Below, piece after piece: positions 56,591-64,000 of a stretch of 64,000 bases of DNA. The notes beneath the pieces were generated by a model. It had not been told where the DNA came from. It searched no databases and saw nothing but the letters and a program-made list of their open reading frames with translations. The position numbers and the translations under genes are program-made. Location of the stretch: positions 466,882 to 530,881 of the forward strand of contig JAAVTG010000051.1 in assembly GCA_011947345.1 (NCBI GenBank), written 5' to 3'. Positions within the stretch are counted from its first letter, which is position 1. Each line of letters starts with the position of its first letter. The DNA comes from Phytophthora quininea. Its lineage: Eukaryota > Oomycota > Peronosporomycetes > Peronosporales > Peronosporaceae.

Positions 56591-58838
56591 ATGGGGCGAG
56601 AGGAGGAGGACGAGGAAGCCATTCGCAACAAGCTGCGCGCATCCTGGAAGAAGAAGCCGGCCCAGGACGTCGCCGAAGGTTCCAAGGACCAAGACAAGCC
56701 CCAGGACAAGCCCGAGAAGAGCTCCAGTCGCGCTCCAGAAGACCGACGAAGCTCCAGAGCCTCCAGGAGCTCGCGACGCTCGCGCTCCCGCGGCGCCACC
56801 GGTCGCGCCGACGGTCGTCCAGACGCAGTCGGTCCTTTTCGCCGTCTCGGTCGAGATCCAGGTCCTCTGGCCGTCGTAGACGCCGCCACTCGTCCCACAA
56901 GAGACGGTCGAGGTCGACATCTAGAGCTAGAGAGGCCAAGAAGGCTAGAAAGGAGGCAGAGTCTCCATCTAAAAAGAAAAGCGAGGACAAGAAAGAGAAG
57001 GATGCGGACGAAACCGAGACGGAGAACGAAGAAGAAGTGAAGAAAGAGGCCGAGGAGAACGGCAAAGAGGACAAGAAGGACGATAAGAAGGAGGACAAAA
57101 GGACAGGTCGTCCAAGAAGAGCAGACGCTCACGGTCGGCGTCGCCGCGCTCGCCGTCGAGGTCTTCGCGTCGTCGACGCCACCGCCGCAGCTCGTATTCG
57201 CGGTCGCGCTCTGCCTCGCGCAGTCGAAGACCGCGTCGTGGGTCTCGGTCACGGTCCCGCTCAGCTCGTCGTGCGCGAGGACGCGACCGTGACCGTGAAC
57301 GGGATCGTCGGAGTCGTCGTCGACGCAGCTACAGTCGCAGTCGAAGCCGTAGCTACAGCAACTCGCGACGTCGCCGACGCGATCGGTCCAGTTCACGTGA
57401 CCGACCTCGTCGCGATGGTAATAGCTCGCCGGAGCCGCACCAGCACCCTCCAACTGCAGCGGACGCTGATCCGGCAGCAGGTGGTGCCCCAACTGCTACC
57501 GGCAGTGTGGTAAACCCGACGATTACACAGCTGATGGCGCAGTATCCGACCATGAGTCTCCAGGATATCATCGCCAAAATGCAAGCATCCAATGTGACGA
57601 TGGCTGCTGCGGTGGCCCAAAAGCCGGCGCGTGAGCTGTATGTGGGAAATTTGCCACCAAACGTGACAGGACCGCAACTCCAGGAGTTCCTTGGCACGAT
57701 TATCCAACAGGTTGGACTCACGACGTCGCCTGGGAATCCGATTATGAACACGTGGATCTCCACAGACGGCCACTTTGCGTTCTGCGAAATGCGCACCGTT
57801 GAGGAATGCAACCTGGCTCTGCTTCTGAACCAACTATCGCTACTCGGTCAGCCACTCAAGTTTGGACGCCCGCGCAGTTTCATGGGCCCGCCACAGCCGA
57901 TGCCCCAGACGTCAGCGCGGACTCAAACTGCTCTTGCAAACTTGGGCTGTACTCCGAATCCGGCGTGGTTTGCCCAGTCTGCAATTCCGGGAGTTCCTTC
58001 TGAACTCCCTACAGAAGCAGCGCTGGATGGAATGACTGAAGCCGCTACGGCCGATACGCACAGTAATCGCCTTGTCATGATGAACATACCAGTTGTCCTA
58101 ACGGAGGACCAAGTGAAGGAACTGGTGCAACCTTTCGGGGCGCTTAAGAGTTTTTCGTTGGTGAAGGATACGGCTACGGGGGCTTCTATGGGTAGTGCGC
58201 TGTTCGAGTACGAGGACGAAAGCGTTACAGAGTCCGCGGTGGGAGGCTTGAATGGCTTGGATATTGGAGGGATTCTCCTTTCCGTCCAACGCCAGCCTCA
58301 CAATTCACCTGTGGGGGCGTTGCCTGCTGCTACTCCTGAACAAACGAGCGCTGTTTTGAAAATGGTAGGATTTCCCGGTGTATGCATGATTTTTTTTGTT
58401 TCAGCACTAAAATGTTGTTGTTGCAGGCGAACATGGTTTCTGTGGATGAGCTGAGAGATGATGAGGAGTATGCTGACCTTGCTGAAGATGTAGAGGAGGA
58501 GTGCAAACGCTTCGGAACTGTCGCTTCGATGGAAATCCCGCGTCCTAAGGTTCGTTGTCTTATTTATCAACCGTCCTGGTGAAAAATCTCTGATTCTTTT
58601 TTGTTCAGGACGGAGAAGAGGTTCCTGGGCTGGGTTGCATTTACGTTCGCTTTGAACAAGAAGCTGACGCGATATCTGCGTTGAAGGTGCGCTGTTTTTT
58701 TCTTCCTTTTTCTTGCCAAAGCACATGCTGATCTACTTGTTTGCACAAAAGGCTCTCAGTGGCCGCAAGTTCGGCGGGAACATCGTCAAAGTGACACACT
58801 TTCCTGCGGACAAGTTCGAAAAGCGCGAGTTTTCATGA
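56591..58838 (+). CDS. U2AF2: Splicing factor U2AF large subunit (U2AF65)
   Basis: Binds the polypyrimidine tract at 3' splice sites. ATG 56591 (MGREEEDEEAIRNKLRASWK) leads to a long Arg/Ser domain (to about 57410). RRM1: ELYVGNLPPNVTGPQLQEFL (about 57631). RRM2: NRLVMMNIPVVLTEDQVKEL, SALFEYEDESV. The C-terminal U2AF-homology motif begins VSVDELRDDEEYADLAEDVE and ends FGGNIVKVTHFPADKFEKRE. Introns 58365-58426, 58550-58608 and 58687-58751. In the Arg/Ser part the frame changes near 56800 and 57105, probably one base lost at each. Stop at 58836-58838. Confidence 0.93.
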
Positions 58839-59332
58839 TTTCATGTTTCTGATGCGCTACGTACGTGATGCTCGTGCTGCTATAGTGTTGGAGGAACATC
58901 AAGACGCTGGTTAGCGCTCAGAACCTATGTTGGCGGGCTAAGAATCTTGCGAAATCGGGCTATTTCTCTCTCACAGTGAAGGTTTGTGCGGAGTAAGACC
59001 TCCGTGGTTTGTGTAGGTCGAAATGCAAGATGCTTGGTCTTCATTGTTGTTGTGTGTGTATGTATGTGCATGTGCTCGGGATTGCCCAGTGGGGTCGTTC
59101 TGGCCCGCAGACAAGAAGACAGCCATTTGGTGAGACTGGGATACACGCAGCATACACAAACGAACAAAATGGACAGCGTCAGCTTGAGCAACGGCAATGG
59201 AAGTCTTTCAGTGTTGATATCTCCACACACACAGGAGGTGCGTACATTACTAATTAAACCTTTTCGAGCAAAGCGACGTAAGGTGGTCAAATATCACCTC
59301 GACTTGTGCTCATCGCGATACTTGCTTGTTCG
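58839..59332 (+). other. Intergenic, nothing recognised except a TG-rich tract
   Basis: About 490 bp between two convergent genes. A TG-rich tract lies at 59048-59076. Short open frames on both strands show no family motif. Confidence 0.4.
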
Positions 59333-62300
59333 TCATGTTGCTCTTAGCGCGATTTCAATGGCCTGGTGGCGGTGGGGTGACGACACGTTTGGAAATGCGG
59401 TGATAGTATCGATATTCCCCTGACCGTAGTCATAGAAACTTTCCCAGAGGCTCGTGCCGTACTCATCGAAGTCCTTCTCTTTGTACAGCAGGTGATGCAT
59501 GGGTCTGTCTGGCGAGCTCGGGGCTAGGCTCTCGTCAACTTCGGCCGTTTGTCTGCCAGGTTTGGCGCTGAGGCCGCCGCTTGCCATCGTCGCGAATGCC
59601 AGAGCTGCGGCTGAAGAAGACGCAGCCTTAGTTGCCATCGTTGCTGCCATCAACTCTTCCTCTTCCCAATGACCAGTCGATACTGGCACAAAGCGAGAAA
59701 TCTCCCAGAGCATATCTTGGTAGTTGTCGCGTGGAACCATTTTCTCCAAGTCGTATCCCCTGACTTCATCTTGGAGGATTTCCGAGGGCCAAATCGATGG
59801 GAAATTACCGTCCCCGTAGTCTCGCCGTCTTCCGTAATAGTCGAAGAGCTCCCGTTTGTTGTGCAGACGCCTTTTACCTCCACTGTGGACGACGAAATCG
59901 CACTAAGCAAATCGTTCAACACCAGCAATGAGAATCAAGACGGCACTGGTAGGGATGGAAGCAACGTACATGATCGCAGAAAAACTCGCAGCACGTGGCA
60001 CACTCAAAGCTGGCGCTCTCGGGAGTTTCTGTAACACCGAGCAGGTTAATGGGGTGGTTGATATCCAAATGCCTACGGGGTAGCTCACCACACTGAGCAC
60101 AAGTTGGTCGAACGGTGAGCGTCAGAAGATCACGAGGAAGGCGCCACCGAATTTCACCGTTGACTTGGTTCTGTAGGAAATCAACAAACGCGATCAGTGA
60201 CAAACTTGCGAGGTCTCCAGCAAAAACGTACGTAAAGAACGGTGCACCACAGCCAGCCCCGTGGTGGTTGTACGTGTCAATGAGTTGTTTCCAGCGCGTG
60301 CGTTGGCTCTTCCGTTCCTCACGGATACGGTGATAAGCTTGACGACGTCTCCAGTGTGACTGAACCAAAGTGGACGCCCATCGCTGCATTTCCTCTGCAC
60401 GCTTTTGCGCTGCGAGCAGCTCTTGGACAATATTGCGAGCCCGACGACGTACGATCCATCGCCTGATGGCGCGTTGAAGTATGATTGCTGCCTCAGTTCG
60501 CTGTTGGTTACGGACTCGACGGGCTTCGGCGACCATGACGACCGCTAAACGGTTGCGTCGAGCATGCCAGTGACGCTGTAGTCGACGCGCTGCTTGATCT
60601 TGAGTATGACGATGCCTAGCAAGCGCCAGCAAACCTGCTTCCTCCCGCCCGCGTCGAGCTCGGAAGATTGTCTGGAGCTTCGTGGCAGCCATCTCACGCT
60701 CAAGAATTTCTCGTCGGCGTCTTTCAACTTGCCGTAAAGCGTGAACGCGACGAAACTGAGCTTGCACACGCACTGCACAGCACTGCTGCAGCTCAGCAAA
60801 GCGACGTTGCTCCTCCCGCATATCGCGAGCAACCAACCGAGCGAGATGCCCTCGAAAATTCCGCTGAATTTGAATACTAGCTGTTCGCTCACGTCTCGCA
60901 CGTGATACTCTTTGTGCATGCAGCAGACGCAGTTTATTGCGACGGGCTCTCTTCCGACAGCGACGCTGAACTTTGATGGCAGCTTGGGTTTCGCGAGCAA
61001 ATTCGCGTCTACGCTTCGATACGAGCACACGCGCGGCACGTGACGCACGCATCGCTCGATATCGACGCTGTACGTGCACAGCGGCTTGCAATCGTTGCTT
61101 TTCGTACAAATCTCGCTCTTCATCGTGTAGGTGACGAGCTCGTCGAATGAAACGATAACGACGCTGAATGAGCGCTGCACTGTAGTCCCGTCGCCACATC
61201 TTCATCCTCAATACGAGGGATTCGCGTCGAGATTGACGCCCACGCCAAATACTTTGGAGTTTACGAGCAACAGCATGTTGTAAAGCCACCTCTCGCCGTG
61301 CTGCGACATCTCGACGAGCGACGCGAGCGCGATAAAGGTTCTACTTTGCATCAAGGCATTGGTATACAGGATATGTGCACGACAGATACGACAAGCGTAC
61401 CTGAATTGTTGCAGCAGCAGCCCAAGACCTGCAAAACTGCGCAACGAAATGTCGATCTTTAGCTCGTGGCGCAGGGAATATTCCTACCTCAGCAACGCTG
61501 CCAGGAGGCTGTCCTGCTGGGGGTAGACGAAGCTCGCCAAATGGCCACGAGGAGCCCAGACTTTGAAGAACGCGAGACGACACGCGACAGCCATGAACAC
61601 TCAACGTGAGCAGCTGGGGACAAGCAAATGCAAGTCGAGCGACGACATCTTGTGTAATGAGTGGACAGGCTGCCAGGATGAGGTGCGCTAGCTTTGGTCG
61701 TTGAAGAGCATCACAGAGAGCGTAGATCCCAGCGTCGGACACTAATCGGCAGCCTGTGAGATCCAGCAGCTCGAATTGATCGGCACGTGAGGCAAGATAG
61801 CGTACCCCAGTGTCTCCAATGCGGTCGCAACCGGCTACGACTAGTTGAGTTATTGCGCTGCCGTACTTGGCGACGGCCCGCAGCATCCGATCATCACATC
61901 GGCGCACCCCAGTAAGATCAAGTCGCATCAACTGTTGGCATCCGCGTAGTACAGCAGTGACCGCTGCGAGGGTGATGTCAGGACACGCTTGTAAACTCAG
62001 TCTCCTTAAGACTGGGCAACTGGATCCTATTGCAACGAGCGCTCGCTCTTGCAGCTGGAAGCAGCCGCTCAAGTTTAAGTCTTGCAACTGGGGACATCGG
62101 CTTGCAATCGCACGGAGACCTTCTAAGCCGAAATCGCGATTGCTGCCATCTGAAACGAGATACAGATTGGGCGCGTGTAGCAGCTCGAGTTTGCTGCAGC
62201 CAGCAGCAAGAAGACGCAAACCCACATCCGAGATACCTTTTACCCCACCGATACGAAGTGCGCGTAGCTCTGGACATCCTTGGCCTAGCGCAGCACAAGT

Positions 62301-64000
62301 CGCGTCTGTGAGCCCAATCGCCCCAGTAATATCGAGTCGTGTCAGTTGTGTGCATTTGCCAGTCAGCCACTGCATCCCAGCATCCGTCAACGCACTGCAG
62401 CCTGCCAGCAATACGACTCGTAGATTCCGACAGTGTTCCCGAGAGCTGCACACGATACGTCAGTGAGAGGCTCGGTAGTTCGTAGTCCGATAGGGCGGTT
62501 CAATGCGATGTGTTCCAGGTGCGGATTGCGCCTTGCAATGCGGACAACGCTTTGGTCGGAAACGTGGATGCATCCACTGAGAATTAGTGAACGCAGAAGA
62601 TGACATTGAGCTGCCAATGTTTCAAGCAGTTTATCGCCAACTTGTAGACAACGGGACAGATCGAGGTGTGAGCTTAGGTGTAGCGTACAAGCATCGACGA
62701 AGAACCCAGTCGCCAAGCTGCACGCAGTCTGCCAGTCTCAAATGTGTCATTGTAGCCCCACAATGATCAATCAGCGCTGCTAAACCCGCACCTCGAATCC
62801 CAGGGATCCCAGAGATATCCAAACGTTCCAGATGTGGACAAAATTCGCCGATGACACGCAGAGCCGCGTCCGTCACGTGTATGACACCTGCGAGCGATAG
62901 CTCTTTGAGCTCTGGCACGGCTAGCGCAATTGATGCTAGCCCAGCATCTGTGATTGCCTCGGCTCCAGCTAGCAGCAGTATTTCAGTTGGCTGCGAACGC
63001 ATCTGCATAGGACGGCGACAAGTCTTCGAGACCTTCTCGGCTTAGTAGGAAGCTCTTCTGACGCTGACCGAGGAGATGTTTCATTTTCTCAGCTTGCTGA
63101 TTCTCACTAGTGATCCGATGGTTGTTTGCTGCAAGCCGTCGCAATGTTCGGTCCGAAACAATTACGCTCCATCTACGTAAATCAACCCGGGCACCTTGTA
63201 GAAGCTGTAGAGGAACGTCCGATGGCACAGATCCAGTTGCGTTACCCTCTTGATGGTTTGGCTGGTTCGGTTGCAATAATTGCTTCACTCTTTCCAGACC
63301 AGGAGACTGCCATTGATCAATCGTCGGCGCCGAGTCCTCTTGATTCGAAGAACCATCATTGTGCGTGGACAATGAACTGCTACTTGTGGTTCGTGCGGAA
63401 ATGGTCGGGTGCGCGGTATTTCCTCAAGTTTGACGGTACTGGTCGCTCTGAGAGTTTGTTTGGCAGCACCTTTGCGTCCTCGAGCAACAAGTGACGAGTT
63501 GGAGCTAACACTCTCATCGGATGGAGTCCCAGGCGTGCGTCTGCCACTTTCGCCACCATCTAATCTGGAGAAGGCAATAAGCCACGGACACAAGACACCA
63601 TTACTGCATGCTACAACTTACGGGATGAGCTGGCGTGTCTGCCGCCGACGTTTTTGGTTTGATTGGGGGCTCGTCGACCTTCAATGGAGCGACGATATTC
63701 ATCAAGCAGCGTCATGCTGCAAGTCGCATGAAGTTTTGCGGAGGAACGGACGCACTTACCACGCAAATAGAGATGGCTACACGAACTTCAACATGATGAT
63801 GGGAATTATCTCCTCCGAACTGCTGTGGATGGAGCGGATTTCGGTCTCGACGGAGGAAATAAACCAGCCTCAGCATGCATCGCTTCAGGCGCCAGAGTCG
63901 CGTTACGGCTCTGGAGTGTGGCGGCTAATTGTCGGAGTGCTTCATCCTTGTGCTTGTGCGGCTGACGAATGCTCGCAGCGCTCCTTGGCTGTTGTGGATT
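59333..64000 (-). CDS. Large LRR, multi-IQ, Cys/His-rich protein (5' end beyond window)
   Basis: One gene by splice and frame continuity. The N-terminal part (63715-63040) is low in complexity (a first certain segment is MTLLDEYRRSIEGRRAPNQT at 63715), and coding-like sequence continues upstream to the right edge. Next are about 14 Cys-containing LRRs (63000-61480), such as ELSLAGVIHVTDAALRVIGE, LTRLDITGAIGLTDATCAAL and LLDLTGCRLVSDAGIYALCD. A 60-bp intron (61398-61338) joins them to at least ten IQ motifs (61300-60350; AALIQRRYRFIRRAR, AIKVQRRCRKRARR), which bind calmodulin or myosin-type light chains. The C-terminus has a Cys/His cluster (CAQCGEL, CATCCEFFCDHC after a 67-bp intron near 59970-59905). 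Frame breaks near 63375, 62640 and 62460. I know of no named orthologue. Confidence 0.75.

Noticed and set aside
56533..57492. 319-codon open frame on the minus strand opposite U2AF65
   Set aside because: It is the antisense of the Arg/Ser repeat region; biased codons leave all frames open. The plus strand carries the RRM protein.
1..64000. tRNA, rRNA or CRISPR-like arrays
   Set aside because: No cloverleaf B-box context, no rRNA sequence and no spaced direct repeats were found on reading.

Overview
The window looks like nuclear DNA of a Phytophthora-type oomycete. The reasons are Crinkler (CRN) effector genes with the LxLFLAK-type leader, a cluster of full-size PDR/ABCG transporters, short GT-AG introns (about 55-85 bp), jacalin-like secreted lectins, Gypsy, PIF/Harbinger and LINE-type remnants, and an intraflagellar-transport gene expected in a zoospore-forming organism. 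No RNA gene, CRISPR array or prokaryotic signal was seen.

Layout. 1-31 kb is a PDR transporter cluster interleaved with housekeeping genes. PDR copy 1 is cut by the left edge and ends at 1309. It is followed by a WW-domain pseudokinase (-), a TMEM234-like membrane protein (+), a BCNT/Swc5-type chromatin protein (+) and a class I histone deacetylase (-). PDR copy 2 (+) comes next, then an ankyrin-like remnant (-), a TSET/TPLATE small subunit (-), a WD40 protein (+), Arp6 (-) and PDR copy 3 (+). After that lie two divergent jacalin-like lectins, a decayed PDR 3' end, a TDP2-like nuclease with a PARP-type zinc finger (-), a CRN gene (+) and PDR copy 4 (-).

30.4-49.7 kb is repeat-rich: a LINE-type RNase H remnant, a PIF/Harbinger element, a decayed chromodomain Gypsy element, an LRR gene, and a head-to-head pair of related CRN genes. 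One CRN of the pair is split by a young Gypsy element (186-bp LTRs, TGCAT target duplication). The other carries a P-loop NTPase domain followed by a restriction-nuclease-like domain.

51-64 kb returns to single-copy genes: a class II-like trehalose-phosphate synthase/phosphatase (+), IFT56/TTC26 (-), U2AF65 (+) and a very large LRR-IQ-Cys/His-rich gene (-) that runs off the right edge.

Reading frames. Many conserved genes (HDAC, U2AF65, trehalose-phosphate synthase, PDR copies 2-4) are broken by single-base losses, mostly in short homopolymers. I read these as one gene each. The pattern fits uncorrected indels at least as well as true pseudogenes, so frame breaks alone should not be used to call genes dead here. 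Exon limits are inferred from splice motifs and protein family similarity remembered, not searched.
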